Positions 1 to 10,024 are shown, numbered from the stretch's first letter. The stretch: 64,000 bases of DNA from Micrococcales bacterium 72-143 (GCA_001898835.1 MKVM01000005.1:372001-436000), one strand, 5' to 3'. Program-made: numbers and translations. Notes: generated by a model not told the origin, from the sequence alone.

Positions 1-1
1 G

Positions 2-1459
2 TTCACCGGCGAGGAGCTCTACACCCTCCCCCACGCGACCGTCGAGGAGGTGCAGGATGCCGCCCTGCGCGCCCGCGACGCCCAGCGCGCCTGGTGGGCC
101 GCCGGCGACGCGCACCGCCGGGCCGTGCTGCTGAAGGGCCACGACCTGTTCCTCGAGCGGCGCGAGCTGCTGCTCGACGCCGTGCAGACCGAGACCGGCA
201 AGACGCGCGGTCAGGCCTTCGAGGAGGTCTTCAACTCGGCCGCCGCCACGCGATACGCCGCCCTCACCGCCCGGCGCGTGCTGCGCACCGAGGGCCGCCG
301 CGCCGGCATCCCGCTCGTCATGCGCACGCGCGTGCGCCGCACGCCGAAGGGCCTCGTCGGCGTCATCACGCCCTGGAACTACCCGCTGAGCCTCGCCCTC
401 ATGGACATCGCACCGGCCCTCGCGACCGGCAACGGCGTCCTGCAGAAGGCCGACGACCAGGGCACCCTCTCAGTGCTGCTCGCCCGCCGCGCCTTCGTCG
501 ACGCGGGGCTGCCGCCCGAGCTCTGGCAGGTCGTCGCGGGCCCCGGCGCCGACGTCGGCTCGGCGGTCGTCGACGCCGCCGACTACGTGTGCTTCACGGG
601 CTCGACCGCCACGGGTCGCACGGTCGCCCAGCGCGCCGCCGGGCGCCTCATCGGCGCCTCGATGGAGCTCGGCGGCAAGAACCCCCTCATCGTGCTCGAC
701 GACGTGAACCCCGAGAAGGCGGCCGCCGACGCGGCCTACGGATGCTTCTCCGCGGCCGGCCAGCTGTGCGTCTCGATCGAGCGCATCTACGTCGAGAGGG
801 GCGTCGCCGACCGCTTCGTGTCCGCCTTCGCCGAGCGTGTGCGCAACCTCTCGCTCGGCACCGACTTCGACTTCACGGCCGACGTCGGCTCGCTCGCCTC
901 GAAGGCCCAGCTCGAGCGCGTCACGTCGCACCTGGACGACGCCCTCGCGAAGGGCGCCACGGTGCTCGCGGGCGGCACGGCGCGGCCCGACCTCGGGCCG
1001 TACGTCGTCGAGCCGACCGTGCTCACCGACGTCACCGAGGGGATGCAGTGCTTCGCGGGCGAGACCTTCGGGCCCCTCGTCGCGGTCACCGTGGTCGACG
1101 ACGCGGATGCCGCGGTCGCCGCCGCCAACGACACCGCGTACGGGCTCAACGCATCCGTCATGTCGGGATCGCGAGCGCGGGCCCGCCGGGTCGCCGCGCG
1201 GCTCAAGGCCGGCTCCGTCAACATCAACGAGGGCTACCGCGCCACCTTCGGTTCGATCGACGCCCCCATGGGCGGCGTCAAGCAGTCCGGCCTCGGCCGC
1301 CGCAACGGCGTCGACGGCCTCCTGCGCTTCACCGAGGCGACGACGGTCGCCGAGCTCACGGGCGTCATGCAGCTGCCGCGCACCGGACCCGAGTTCGCGA
1401 AGATGACGGGCCTCATGGTGACCGCGCTCAAGGCGCTCAAGGCCGTGCGCCGCCGCTGA
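2..1459 (+). CDS. Aldehyde dehydrogenase, succinate-semialdehyde dehydrogenase type (5' partial)
   Basis: NAD(P)-dependent oxidation of an aldehyde, most likely succinic semialdehyde to succinate. The frame is open from base 2 (FTGEELYTLPHATVEE...), so the true start lies upstream of the window; the GTG at 50 is internal. Family motifs are present in order: TPWNYPLS, FTGSTATGR (cofactor loop), MELGGKNP with the general-base Glu, and GQLCVS with the catalytic Cys codon near 767. The C-terminal tail MTGLMVTALKALKAVRRR resembles actinobacterial succinic semialdehyde dehydrogenases. It converges on tatB with three bases between stop codons. Substrate is inferred from family resemblance only. Confidence 0.8.
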   Translation, partial: FTGEELYTLPHATVEEVQDAALRARDAQRAWWAAGDAHRRAVLLKGHDLFLERRELLLDAVQTETGKTRGQAFEEVFNSAAATRYAALTARRVLRTEGRRAGIPLVMRTRVRRTPKGLVGVITPWNYPLSLALMDIAPALATGNGVLQKADDQGTLSVLLARRAFVDAGLPPELWQVVAGPGADVGSAVVDAADYVCFTGSTATGRTVAQRAAGRLIGASMELGGKNPLIVLDDVNPEKAAADAAYGCFSAAGQLCVSIERIYVERGVADRFVSAFAERVRNLSLGTDFDFTADVGSLASKAQLERVTSHLDDALAKGATVLAGGTARPDLGPYVVEPTVLTDVTEGMQCFAGETFGPLVAVTVVDDADAAVAAANDTAYGLNASVMSGSRARARRVAARLKAGSVNINEGYRATFGSIDAPMGGVKQSGLGRRNGVDGLLRFTEATTVAELTGVMQLPRTGPEFAKMTGLMVTALKALKAVRRR

Positions 1460-1462
1460 GGC

Positions 1463-1843
1463 TCAGGTGGCCTCGGCGTCGTAGGGCGGCACGGGCCCCT
1501 TGCCGAGGCGGCGCTGACGCAGCTCGTAGGCGGTCGCGGTCGAGCGCGTCGGCGTCGCGGGGCCGGCGGGCACGGGTGCGGCCGGATCCTCCTCGAGGAG
1601 GGCGTCGCGGATGATGCGGCGCGGGTCGTACTTGCGGGGGTCGAGCTTCGCCCAGTCGACCTCGTCGAACTCGGGCCCCATCTCCTCCCGCATCCGGTCC
1701 TTCGCGCCGTTCGCCATGTCGCGCAGCGACCGGGTGAGGCGGGCGAGCTGGGCGGCGTAGCCCGGAAGACGCTCCGGGCCGACGAGGAAGATCGCGATCA
1801 CCAAGATGATCAGGATCTTGTCGAAGGTCAACCCGAAGGACAC
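1463..1843 (-). CDS. tatB: Twin-arginine translocase subunit TatB
   Basis: Small membrane component of the Tat export pathway, 126 aa, which recruits folded substrates with twin-arginine signals. It has one N-terminal membrane helix (ILIILVIAIFLVGPERLP) ending in the conserved GPERLP turn, then an amphipathic helix and a charged, Pro-rich tail, as in TatB rather than the shorter TatA. I chose the GTG at 1843 because it puts the helix at residues 6-22; an upstream in-frame GTG would add a Pro-rich extension. It lies head to head with an O-methyltransferase, a neighbourhood seen in other actinobacteria. EfeB (12982) and other Tat-signal proteins would be clients. Confidence 0.85.
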   Translation of the reverse strand: MSFGLTFDKILIILVIAIFLVGPERLPGYAAQLARLTRSLRDMANGAKDRMREEMGPEFDEVDWAKLDPRKYDPRRIIRDALLEEDPAAPVPAGPATPTRSTATAYELRQRRLGKGPVPPYDAEAT

Positions 1844-1901
1844 CCGCCCAGGATAACCGTCGCGGCTGCGGCCCGGGCCTACGCTGGGGGGCGGAGGCGA
1901 C

Positions 1902-2534
1902 GTGAGCGACAAGGACCTGAGCTGGAAGTTCGCGGAGGAGTTCCCGGTGGAGCCCCCCGCGACGCAGACGGCGCGTCAGCACTCGCTCGAGCTCGGCATC
2001 GACCCCGTCTCCCCCGCCGTCGGCGCCCAGCTCGCCGTGCTCGCCGCCGCGATCGGCGCCCGCAGCATCCTCGAGATCGGCACCGGCGCCGGCGTGAGCG
2101 GCCTGTGGCTGCTGCAGGGCGCCCCCGCCGCGACCCTCACCACGATCGACGTCGAGATCGACCACCAGAACCGCGCCCGGCAGGCCTATGCCGACGCCGG
2201 CATCCCCGCCGCCCGCACCCGCCTCATCGCGGGGCGCGCGACCGAGGTACTACCGCGCATGAACGACGGCGCCTACGACCTCGTGCTCGTCGACGCCGAC
2301 CCGACATCGGTGCTCGACTACGTGGAGCACGGACTGCGGATCGCGCGCGCGGGCGGGGTGGTCGCGGTCACCCACGCCCTGTGGCGCGGTCGCGTCGCCG
2401 ACCCGGCCCAGCGCGACGAGACGGTCGGCGACTTCCGGGCGCTGCTCACCACGATCGCCGAATCCGGAGCCGTCACGGCGGCGCTCAGCACGGCGGGCGA
2501 CGGCCTCCTGCAGCTCGTCAAGACGGGCGACTGA
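1902..2534 (+). CDS. Class I SAM-dependent O-methyltransferase (family 3)
   Basis: Predicted cytoplasmic SAM-dependent O-methyltransferase of the catechol/caffeoyl-CoA type (PF01596), 210 aa. Visible motifs: the SAM-binding loop ILEIGTGAGVSGLWLL near residues 56-71, acidic motif TTIDVE, and metal/SAM motif DLVLVDADP near residue 128. The GTG start has a GGAGG ribosome site eight bases upstream, and a possible -10 (TACGCT, 1880-1885) precedes it. The substrate is unknown. It is convergent with the DUF3117 gene across a strong hairpin terminator. Confidence 0.85.
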   Translation: MSDKDLSWKFAEEFPVEPPATQTARQHSLELGIDPVSPAVGAQLAVLAAAIGARSILEIGTGAGVSGLWLLQGAPAATLTTIDVEIDHQNRARQAYADAGIPAARTRLIAGRATEVLPRMNDGAYDLVLVDADPTSVLDYVEHGLRIARAGGVVAVTHALWRGRVADPAQRDETVGDFRALLTTIAESGAVTAALSTAGDGLLQLVKTGD

Positions 2535-2539
2535 ACGGC

Positions 2540-2575
2540 TGAGCCCCGCCGATCCTACGGATCAGGCGGGGCTCA
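2540..2575. terminator. Bidirectional hairpin terminator
   Basis: TGAGCCCCGCC and GGCGGGGCTCA form an 11-bp outer stem. The inner GATCC/GGATC pair extends it, with one bulged A. The hairpin sits between two convergent genes and can end both transcripts. There is no clear T-run. Confidence 0.8.
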
Positions 2576-2592
2576 TACGGCTCAGGATGGGG

Positions 2593-2763
2593 TCAGCCCG
2601 CGATGACGCTCGCGAGCGCGTCGTGCAGTTCCTTGGCCTCGTCGTCGTTGACCGAGACCACCAGGCGGCCTCCGCCCTCCAGCGGAACGCGCACGATGAT
2701 GAGGCGACCCTCCTTCACAGCCTCCATCGGGCCGTCACCGGTCCTCGGCTTCATGGCTGCCAT
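2593..2763 (-). CDS. DUF3117 small conserved protein
   Basis: A 56-aa protein beginning MAAMKPRTGDGPMEAVKEG and ending DALASVIAG, matching the length and character of the actinobacterial DUF3117 family. Function is not known. An AAAGGGG ribosome site lies about seven bases before the ATG at 2763; a second in-frame ATG is at codon 4. The protein is compact and charged with no membrane segment. The hairpin at 2540-2575 lies directly downstream. It is too short for many gene callers but well supported by ribosome site, composition and family resemblance. Confidence 0.85.
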   Translation of the reverse strand: MAAMKPRTGDGPMEAVKEGRLIIVRVPLEGGGRLVVSVNDDEAKELHDALASVIAG

Positions 2764-2853
2764 GAGATGTCCCCTTTCGACGGTTGCTCATCCCCATTAT
2801 CCCGTATGCGGGGGACACGGGCGAATCCGGCGGTCACCCGGCGACCCGACGCC

Positions 2854-4053
2854 CTACGGTGGCGACCAATCACCCGGCAGCCGGATCCAGCAGAGGTACA
2901 CCCACGCCACCTGCCCCGCGATCCCCAGCGCGACGAGCGACACCCGCAGCATCCGGGACCGCGGAACGGCGAGCGCACCGAGCGCCGGCGACAGCGGCAG
3001 CAGCAGGCGCCAGGTGCTCGACTGCGGGAAGAACACGGCCATGAGGTATACGAGGTAGCTCACCAGCCACAGCCGCAGCTCCCCCAGCCTCCGGCCCCAC
3101 GGCGTCAGCAGGAAGGCCCCGAACAGCCCGGTCGTCACCACGACCCCGACGACCGCGAGCGGCAGGGCCGCCCCCTCAGGCGCGCCCGCGAAGCGCAGCC
3201 AGAACGCGAGCCCCTCGAACCACGCCTCGAACGGCACCAGATGCCCGTACCCGAGGTAGCCGGCACGCCAGGCGAGCTCGGTGTCGAGGTAGGCGCTCGG
3301 CGACCCGGTGACCGCCCAGGCGATCGCGGGCCACGCGAGCCCCGCGGCGAAGCTCGTGAGCCCCGCGGCCGCGATGCCGGCGAACTCGCGGCGGGGAAGC
3401 GGATGCGCGAGCGCGTCGCGCCGCCACCGCCACACCCGCAGCGCGAGGTACAGCAGCAGGAACAGGGCGAACGCGAGTCCCGCGGGGCGCGTCAGCGACA
3501 TGACGACCACGACGGGCAGCAGCGACCAGAACCGCCGCCGCTGCACGAGCAGCAACGCCAGAAACAGCAGCGCGAGACCGAGCGACTCCGCGTACGCCAC
3601 CTGGAACATGGGCGACAGTGGCATCGTGCACAGCAGCACGACGCCGAACAGCGCGGAGCCCGCCGGCAGCCCCGCACCGCGCAGCATCCGCTCGAACAGC
3701 AGCGCCGCGACCGCCCCCGCGGCGAGGGAGAACAGCACCGCGACCACGGGGAAGCCGAAGCCCGCCCGCGCGAGCACCCCGAGCAGCATCGGATAGACGG
3801 GCAGGAACGCCCACGCGTTCTGCGTGACATGACCGGCGGCGTCGAGCGGCAGCTCGGCCGGGTAGCCGTTCAGGGCGATCGTCCAATACCACTGGCCGTC
3901 CCAGTTGGCGGCGAGCGTGAAGTAGTCGGGCACCAGGGCACCCGTCTCCTGCGCCTGCACCTCACCGAAGCACAGCATGATGACGGTCGTCACGACGCGG
4001 CTGAGCGCGAAGACGATCAACACCCGGCCCCACCACGGGAGAGATCGCGTCAT
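2854..4053 (-). CDS. PIG-V-like integral membrane mannosyltransferase
   Basis: Polytopic membrane protein of 399 aa with about ten hydrophobic helices. After the first helix it carries a loop with NWDGQWYWTIALNGYP, the W-D-x-x-W-Y signature of GT-C fold glycosyltransferases related to GPI mannosyltransferase PIG-V (PF04188). A role in transferring a polyprenyl-phosphate-linked sugar to a lipid or protein outside the membrane is inferred from the family. The acceptor is unknown. It follows dapE by 40 bases on the same strand and may be cotranscribed, although the functions are unrelated. Confidence 0.7.
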   Translation of the reverse strand: MTRSLPWWGRVLIVFALSRVVTTVIMLCFGEVQAQETGALVPDYFTLAANWDGQWYWTIALNGYPAELPLDAAGHVTQNAWAFLPVYPMLLGVLARAGFGFPVVAVLFSLAAGAVAALLFERMLRGAGLPAGSALFGVVLLCTMPLSPMFQVAYAESLGLALLFLALLLVQRRRFWSLLPVVVVMSLTRPAGLAFALFLLLYLALRVWRWRRDALAHPLPRREFAGIAAAGLTSFAAGLAWPAIAWAVTGSPSAYLDTELAWRAGYLGYGHLVPFEAWFEGLAFWLRFAGAPEGAALPLAVVGVVVTTGLFGAFLLTPWGRRLGELRLWLVSYLVYLMAVFFPQSSTWRLLLPLSPALGALAVPRSRMLRVSLVALGIAGQVAWVYLCWIRLPGDWSPP

Positions 4054-4093
4054 GGGGCGACCTCTCGCCGCCAGCGCACGAGCGCGGGCACGA

Positions 4094-5164
4094 TCAGCCG
4101 GCGGTCAGCCATCTGCGCAGGCCCGCCTCGACCCGCTCGATCTGCTCCACCGGCACGCGCTCGTCGTCGGCGTGGGCGAGGCTCGGGTCGCCCGGGCCGT
4201 AGTTCACCGCGGGGATGCCGAGGGCGCTGAAGCGCGCGACATCCGTCCAACCGTACTTGGGGCGCGCCTCGCCGCCCACCGCCGCCACGAACTGCCGGGC
4301 GAGCGGGGCGTCGAGGCCCGGGCGGGCGCCCTCCGCGAGGTCGGCGACCGTGATCTCGACCGGCAGACCCGCGAGCAGCTCCTCGATGCGGGCGAGCGCC
4401 TCCGCCCCGTCACGGCTGGGGGCGAAGCGGTAGTTGACGTGCACGGTGCACGCGTCGGGGATGACGTTGCCCGCGACGCCGCCCGAGATGCGCACCGCCG
4501 AGAGGCTCTCCCGATAGACGAGGCCGTCGACCTCCACCTCCTCCGCGGTGTACGCGGCGAGACGCTCCAGCACGGGCGCCATGGCGTGGATGGCGTTCTC
4601 GCCCATCCAGGCGCGCGCGGAGTGGGCCCGACGGCCGCGCGTCGTCACGTCGACGCGGATGGTTCCGTTGCATCCGCCCTCGATCTCGGCGTTCGAGGGC
4701 TCGCCGAGGATCGCGAAGTCGGCCTCGAGCAGCTCGGGGCGTTCGCGCGCGATGCGGCCGAGACCGTTCAGCGCGGAGTCGACCTCCTCGTTGTCGTACC
4801 AGACCCAGGTGACGTCGACCGCGGGCTCCGCGAGCTCCACGGCGAGGGCGAGCATGACGGCGCAGCCGCCCTTCATGTCGACCGTGCCGCGACCCCAGAG
4901 GGTGTCGCCGTCGAGCCGCGCCGGCAGGTTGCCGTTCACCGGGACCGTGTCGATGTGACCCGCGATGACGACCCGCTGGGCGCGGCCGAGGCCCGTGCGG
5001 GCGACCACCGCATCCCCGTCCCGGATCACCTCGAGGTGCGGCTGGGCGCGCACGACCGCCTCGATCGCGTCGGCGAGCGCCGCCTCCTCACCCGACACCG
5101 AGAACACATCGACGAGCCGGCGGGTGAGCTCGGGGGTGCTTGCGGCGGGGTCGAGGGCGGGCAC
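4094..5164 (-). CDS. dapE: Succinyl-diaminopimelate desuccinylase
   Basis: M20 metallopeptidase-family enzyme of 356 aa that hydrolyses N-succinyl-LL-diaminopimelate in the lysine/peptidoglycan pathway. Metal ligands are visible in [12 protein letters not shown] (His-x-Asp), [18 protein letters not shown] (catalytic Glu-Glu) and ILGEPSN; the C-terminal ligand His is in [10 protein letters not shown]. The GTG start lies six bases after a TAGGGT -10 element, which suggests a leaderless transcript. It is divergent from dapD across only 32 bases, and dapC lies at 8930, so three succinylase-branch genes occur within 5 kb. Confidence 0.93.
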   Translation of the reverse strand: MPALDPAASTPELTRRLVDVFSVSGEEAALADAIEAVVRAQPHLEVIRDGDAVVARTGLGRAQRVVIAGHIDTVPVNGNLPARLDGDTLWGRGTVDMKGGCAVMLALAVELAEPAVDVTWVWYDNEEVDSALNGLGRIARERPELLEADFAILGEPSNAEIEGGCNGTIRVDVTTRGRRAHSARAWMGENAIHAMAPVLERLAAYTAEEVEVDGLVYRESLSAVRISGGVAGNVIPDACTVHVNYRFAPSRDGAEALARIEELLAGLPVEITVADLAEGARPGLDAPLARQFVAAVGGEARPKYGWTDVARFSALGIPAVNYGPGDPSLAHADDERVPVEQIERVEAGLRRWLTAG

Positions 5165-5170
5165 GGCTCA

Positions 5171-5190
5171 ACCCTAACCGCCGATAGCCT
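5171..5190. promoter_or_regulatory. Compact divergent dapE/dapD promoters
   Basis: Two -10-like hexamers fit into the 32-base gap. TAGGGT on the minus strand (5171-5176) is six bases from the dapE start, and TAGCCT on the plus strand (5185-5190) is six bases from the dapD ATG. Both spacings predict leaderless or nearly leaderless mRNAs. dapD also has GGAGG in its six-base spacer. Confidence 0.55.
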
Positions 5191-5196
5191 GGAGGC

Positions 5197-6120
5197 ATGA
5201 CGACCGCCTGGGGCCACGGACTCGCCACGCTCGCCGCCGACGGGACCGTGCTCGACACGTGGTTCCCCACCCCCGCGCTGGGCGGCGCGCCGGCCGACGC
5301 TGTGGCGCCCGCCGAGGTGACCGACGGCGTCGGAGCGGATACGGTGCGCGAGGTCACGACGGAGGCCGTCGTCGTCGAGATCGACACCGACGCGGCCCCC
5401 GCCTCGACCCCCGACGCATACCTCCGCCTGCATCTGCTGTCGCACCTGCTCGTGCGGCCCAACGAGATCAACCTCGACGGGATCTTCGCCCACCTGCCGA
5501 TCGTCGCCTGGACGACCGCCGGGCCGGCGCATCCGTCGGTGCTGCGCGGGGGGCGCATCCGCCTGCAGCGTGCGGGCGTCTCGGTCACCGGGGTCGACAA
5601 GTTCCCCCGGCTGCTCGACTACGTCGTGCCCGACCGGGTGCGCATCGCCGACGCGTCGCGTGTGCGGCTCGGCGCGCACCTGGCGCCCGGCACGACCGTC
5701 ATGCACGAGGGCTTCGTCAACTACAACGCGGGCACACTCGGCGCCTCCATGGTCGAGGGGCGCATCTCGCAGGGCGTCGTCGTGGGCGACGGCTCGGATG
5801 TCGGCGGCGGCGCCTCGATCATGGGCACCCTGTCGGGCGGCGGCACGCAGCGCATCGCCATCGGCGAGCGGGCGCTCCTCGGCGCGAACTCGGGCATCGG
5901 CATCTCGATCGGCGACGACTCGGTCGTGGAGGCCGGCCTCTATGTGACCGCGGGGACGAAGGTGACCTACCTGCTGCCGGCCGGGCCGCGCACCGTGAAG
6001 GCGCTCGACCTCTCCGGCGTGCCGGGCATCCTCTTCCGCCGCAACTCCCTCACCGGGGCGGTCGAGGCTCTCCCCCGCGCGGGCCACGGCGTCGAGCTCA
6101 ACACCGCCCTCCACGCCTGA
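5197..6120 (+). CDS. dapD: Tetrahydrodipicolinate N-succinyltransferase
   Basis: Transfers succinyl from succinyl-CoA to tetrahydrodipicolinate, the step that commits to the succinylase route for meso-DAP and lysine. The 307-aa protein has an N-terminal alpha/beta part and a C-terminal left-handed beta-helix with hexapeptide-like repeats (for example [34 protein letters not shown]). [21 protein letters not shown] is typical of the actinobacterial DapD group, which is longer than the E. coli enzyme. Divergent dapE and nearby dapC support the pathway assignment. Confidence 0.93.
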   Translation: MTTAWGHGLATLAADGTVLDTWFPTPALGGAPADAVAPAEVTDGVGADTVREVTTEAVVVEIDTDAAPASTPDAYLRLHLLSHLLVRPNEINLDGIFAHLPIVAWTTAGPAHPSVLRGGRIRLQRAGVSVTGVDKFPRLLDYVVPDRVRIADASRVRLGAHLAPGTTVMHEGFVNYNAGTLGASMVEGRISQGVVVGDGSDVGGGASIMGTLSGGGTQRIAIGERALLGANSGIGISIGDDSVVEAGLYVTAGTKVTYLLPAGPRTVKALDLSGVPGILFRRNSLTGAVEALPRAGHGVELNTALHA

Positions 6121-6189
6121 CGCCACGCGACCGGCTCGGTCGCCGTCGCCGCCGCCGTGCCGGTGCCGGCCACCTCTCCCTCCAACATC

Positions 6190-6274
6190 TCCAGAAATGC
6201 AGGAGATTCCTCGCGGCGGATGCTCCCGAGCCCGGATCCTCAACGCAGGCAGGCTGAGACTCCTGTATTTCTGA
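6190..6274. repeat. Palindromic intergenic repeat, family A, copy 1
   Basis: Inverted repeat with arms CAGAAATGCAGGAG (6192-6205) and CTCCTGTATTTCTG (6260-6273), one mismatch, enclosing about 54 bases. It sits between dapD and the DUF559 gene. There is no T-run after the hairpin. The arms match three other copies in this window. Confidence 0.8.
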
Positions 6275-6371
6275 GGCAAGTCGTCTCCTTCACAGGAAGC
6301 GGAAGGAGGCGGATCCCACGGTCACGGGAGCTCGTCCTCCGTGCGCCCCGCTCCCCCGCAAGGCTCCCGGC

Positions 6372-7232
6372 ATGGATCTGCTCGACGACATCCGTGCGCT
6401 CGGGGGCCTCGCGCCCGCCTTCCTGCTCCTGCATCGCGGCTGGAGCTACAGCGCTCTGAGCTACGCCGCGCGTCACGGACGCGTGCTCCGTGTCCGCCAG
6501 GGCTGGTACGCGCTCCCCGGCGTCGACGAGCTCCTCGCCGCGGCCTGGCGCGTCGGCGGCCTGCTGAGCTGTGCGAGCGCGGCCCGCACCTTCGGGATGT
6601 GGACGCCGCCGGACGACCGCCTCCATGTCGCCGTCCACCCGCACCACGCGCGGATGCGCGCCCACGACGACATGAGGGTGCGCCTGTCCGCGGCGCCCGA
6701 CCCCGGCATCCGCATCCACTGGCGTCGAGAGGCGGGATTCGATCGCTATCGCGCGACGCCGCTCGCGTGCCTTGTCGACCTGGCGAGCTGCTTCCGGCCC
6801 GAGTGGGTGCTGGGCTCGCTCGACAGCGCGCTTCGGCTGGGCCTCATCCGTCGCCGGGAGTTGTCTTCCCTGGCCCGCCGGCTTCCCGCCCGTGCGCGAT
6901 GGATCGTCGACGCGGCGGATGCGCGGTCCGGGTCGTTCCCCGAATCGGTGCTGCGCGGCCTGCTCGTCCTCGCGGGGATCGGATTTCGCATCCAGCCGTG
7001 GATCGAGGACATGCGCGTCGACTTCCTGATCGGCGACCGCCTGGTCATCGAGGTGGACGGGCGCGAGTTCCACGGCGACCACCTCGGATTCGAGAGCGAC
7101 CGCGCACGTGATGCACGGCTCAGCGCACTCGGCTACCGCGTGCTGAGGTTCAGCTACGCGCAGGTCGTGTACCGCCCCGACGAGGTGGCGGCCGCCATCC
7201 GTGCCGCGATCGCGCGCAACGACCACAGCTAA
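6372..7232 (+). CDS. DUF559 (Vsr-like PD-(D/E)XK) protein with AbiEi-like N-terminal domain
   Basis: Protein of 286 aa. The N-terminal part (about 1-90) looks like the winged-helix domain annotated in AbiEi-family antitoxins: it has GWSYSALSYAARHGRVLRV followed by GWYALPG. The C-terminal part (about 195-285) is DUF559, related to Vsr mismatch endonucleases. RVDFLIGDRLVIEVDGREFHG supplies the D...E-x-D core, and ALGYRVLRFSYAQVV follows. No methyltransferase or toxin partner is adjacent, so this is not a complete restriction or toxin-antitoxin pair. It is flanked by family A palindromes (one upstream, two downstream). Nuclease activity is inferred from the fold signature only. Confidence 0.75.
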   Translation: MDLLDDIRALGGLAPAFLLLHRGWSYSALSYAARHGRVLRVRQGWYALPGVDELLAAAWRVGGLLSCASAARTFGMWTPPDDRLHVAVHPHHARMRAHDDMRVRLSAAPDPGIRIHWRREAGFDRYRATPLACLVDLASCFRPEWVLGSLDSALRLGLIRRRELSSLARRLPARARWIVDAADARSGSFPESVLRGLLVLAGIGFRIQPWIEDMRVDFLIGDRLVIEVDGREFHGDHLGFESDRARDARLSALGYRVLRFSYAQVVYRPDEVAAAIRAAIARNDHS

Positions 7233-7269
7233 TCGAGTCCGCGCCGCTCGAGACCCCGCCTCCCGAACC

Positions 7270-7353
7270 CCAGAAATGCAGGAGAAACCGTCCCCCCGTG
7301 CGCGGGGATGCCGCGGGTGCTGCGGGTCGTCGCCGACCCTCCTGCATTTCTGG
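7270..7353. repeat. Palindromic intergenic repeat, family A, copy 2
   Basis: Perfect 15-bp arms CCAGAAATGCAGGAG (7270-7284) and CTCCTGCATTTCTGG (7339-7353) around a 54-base loop. The loop contains its own small hairpin (CCCCG/CGGGG). It lies 37 bases after the DUF559 gene. Confidence 0.85.
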
Positions 7354-7410
7354 AGAAGGACTCGGCCGCACGTACGGATGCCGAGCTGGCTCGAACGCCG
7401 ACTCCTAGGT

Positions 7411-7492
7411 CCAGAAATGCAGGAGAAAGCCGGGGTTCAGGCGCAGAAGGCGCGCGGATCCGGAGATGCTGCCGCGGGCCTCCTGCATTTCT
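7411..7492. repeat. Palindromic intergenic repeat, family A, copy 3
   Basis: Left arm CCAGAAATGCAGGAG (7411-7425) and right arm CTCCTGCATTTCT (7480-7492) enclose 54 bases. It is the second copy in tandem after the DUF559 gene, with a loop sequence unlike copy 2. No gene was found in 7233-7608. Confidence 0.85.
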
Positions 7493-7537
7493 CGCGAAAG
7501 GCTCGCGGAGGGACGGAGTGCGGGAGCGGGCGACGGG

Positions 7538-7600
7538 AAGGGAGACGGAAGAGAGCCAGGCGGAAGAGAAGCAGGCGGAAGAGAGGGAGACGGAGGGCGG
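7538..7600 (-). repeat. Polypurine/polypyrimidine repeat downstream of gltA
   Basis: The plus strand carries imperfect repeats of GGCGGAAGAGA within an almost uninterrupted purine run. The gltA transcript would therefore read through a C/U-rich, G-poor stretch just after its stop codon, as expected of a Rho-utilisation region. The functional reading is inference. Confidence 0.5.
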
Positions 7601-7608
7601 CGGGAGCT

Positions 7609-8904
<1,296 letters not shown>

Positions 8905-8929
8905 CTTGACAGCCTACCGGCGACGCGGG

Positions 8930-10024
8930 TCACCACGAGCCGAGGCGGGAGACCGCCTCGTCTACCCGCTCGTCGGTCGCGGTGAGCGCGATGCGCACGT
9001 GCCGCGCGCCCGCCGCCCCGTAGAACGAGCCGGGCGCGACGAGGATCCCGCGGCGAGCGAGCGCGGCGACCGTGTCCCAGCAGTCCTCGTCACGGGTCGC
9101 CCACAGGTAGAGGCCCGCATCCGATCCGTCGATGCGGAACCCGGATGCCGTGAGCGCCCCGGCGAGCGTCTCGCGGCGGCGGCGGTAGAGCTCCTTCTGC
9201 GCGGCCACGTGCGTCTCGTCGGCGAGCGCCGCGATCATGGCGGCCTGCACGGGCGCGGGCGGCATGAGGCCCAGGTGCTTGCGGGCCGTCAGCAGCTCCC
9301 CCACGAGCTCGCTGCATCCGGCGAGGAAGCCGGCGCGGTACCCGGCGAGGTTCGACTGTTTGGAGAGCGAGTAGACCGACAGCGTGAGGCGCCGCGATCC
9401 CTGCGTGACCTCGGGGTGCAGGATGCTGGGGGTCGGCTCGTCGGATCCCCAGTCGAGCTCGGCGTAGCACTCGTCGTTCGCGATGACGGCGCCGAGCTCG
9501 CGCGCCCGCACGACGGCGCGGCGGAGGAAGGCGAGCGGGTGGACGCGCCCGTCGGGGTTGCCGGGGCTGTTGAGCCAGACGAGCCGCGTCTCGGCGGGCC
9601 ACTCCTCGGGCTCGTCGGAGGTGAGCACTGTCGCGCCGACCACGGCGGCGCCGACCGCGTAGCTCGGGTAGGCGGCGCTCGGCTGCACGACGACGTCCCC
9701 CGGTCCCAGGCCGAGCAGGGTCGGCAGCAGCGCCACGAGCTCCTTGGAGCCGATGGTCGGGATGACGTTGTCGACCGTCAGGTCGGGCACACCGCGACGC
9801 CGCGCGTACCAGGAGACGATCGCCTCGCGAAGCGCGGGCGAGCCGGACGTCGCCGGGTAGGCGTGCGCGTCGGTCGCCGCGGCGAGCGCCTCGCGCACGG
9901 ATGCCGGGGTCGGGTCGACGGGTGAGCCGACCGAGAGGTCGACGATGCCGCCCGGATGCGCGCGGGCCTCGTCGCCGTACGGCGTCAGCAGATCCCAGGG
10001 GAAGTCGGGGAGCTGGAGCGGCAC
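8930..10024 (-). CDS. dapC: Succinyldiaminopimelate transaminase
   Basis: PLP-dependent class I/II aminotransferase of 364 aa that converts N-succinyl-2-amino-6-ketopimelate to N-succinyl-LL-DAP. Visible motifs: NSPGNPDGRVH, ANDECYAEL (Asp and Tyr contacting PLP) and SLSKQSNLAGYRAGF with the Schiff-base Lys. The C-terminal VRIALT holds the Arg that binds the substrate carboxylate. It starts one base after the fdxA stop. The fdxA-dapC pairing is common in actinobacteria and supports dapC over a generic aminotransferase. Confidence 0.92.
   Translation of the reverse strand: MPLQLPDFPWDLLTPYGDEARAHPGGIVDLSVGSPVDPTPASVREALAAATDAHAYPATSGSPALREAIVSWYARRRGVPDLTVDNVIPTIGSKELVALLPTLLGLGPGDVVVQPSAAYPSYAVGAAVVGATVLTSDEPEEWPAETRLVWLNSPGNPDGRVHPLAFLRRAVVRARELGAVIANDECYAELDWGSDEPTPSILHPEVTQGSRRLTLSVYSLSKQSNLAGYRAGFLAGCSELVGELLTARKHLGLMPPAPVQAAMIAALADETHVAAQKELYRRRRETLAGALTASGFRIDGSDAGLYLWATRDEDCWDTVAALARRGILVAPGSFYGAAGARHVRIALTATDERVDEAVSRLGSW

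Noticed and set aside
6372-7232. Complete restriction-modification or type IV toxin-antitoxin system
   Set aside because: Only one gene with AbiEi-like and DUF559 parts is present; no methyltransferase or AbiEii-type toxin is adjacent.
7270-7492. Family A palindromes as ordinary rho-independent terminators
   Set aside because: Loops of more than 50 bases, no T-run, tandem copies and presence in a divergent gap do not fit terminators.
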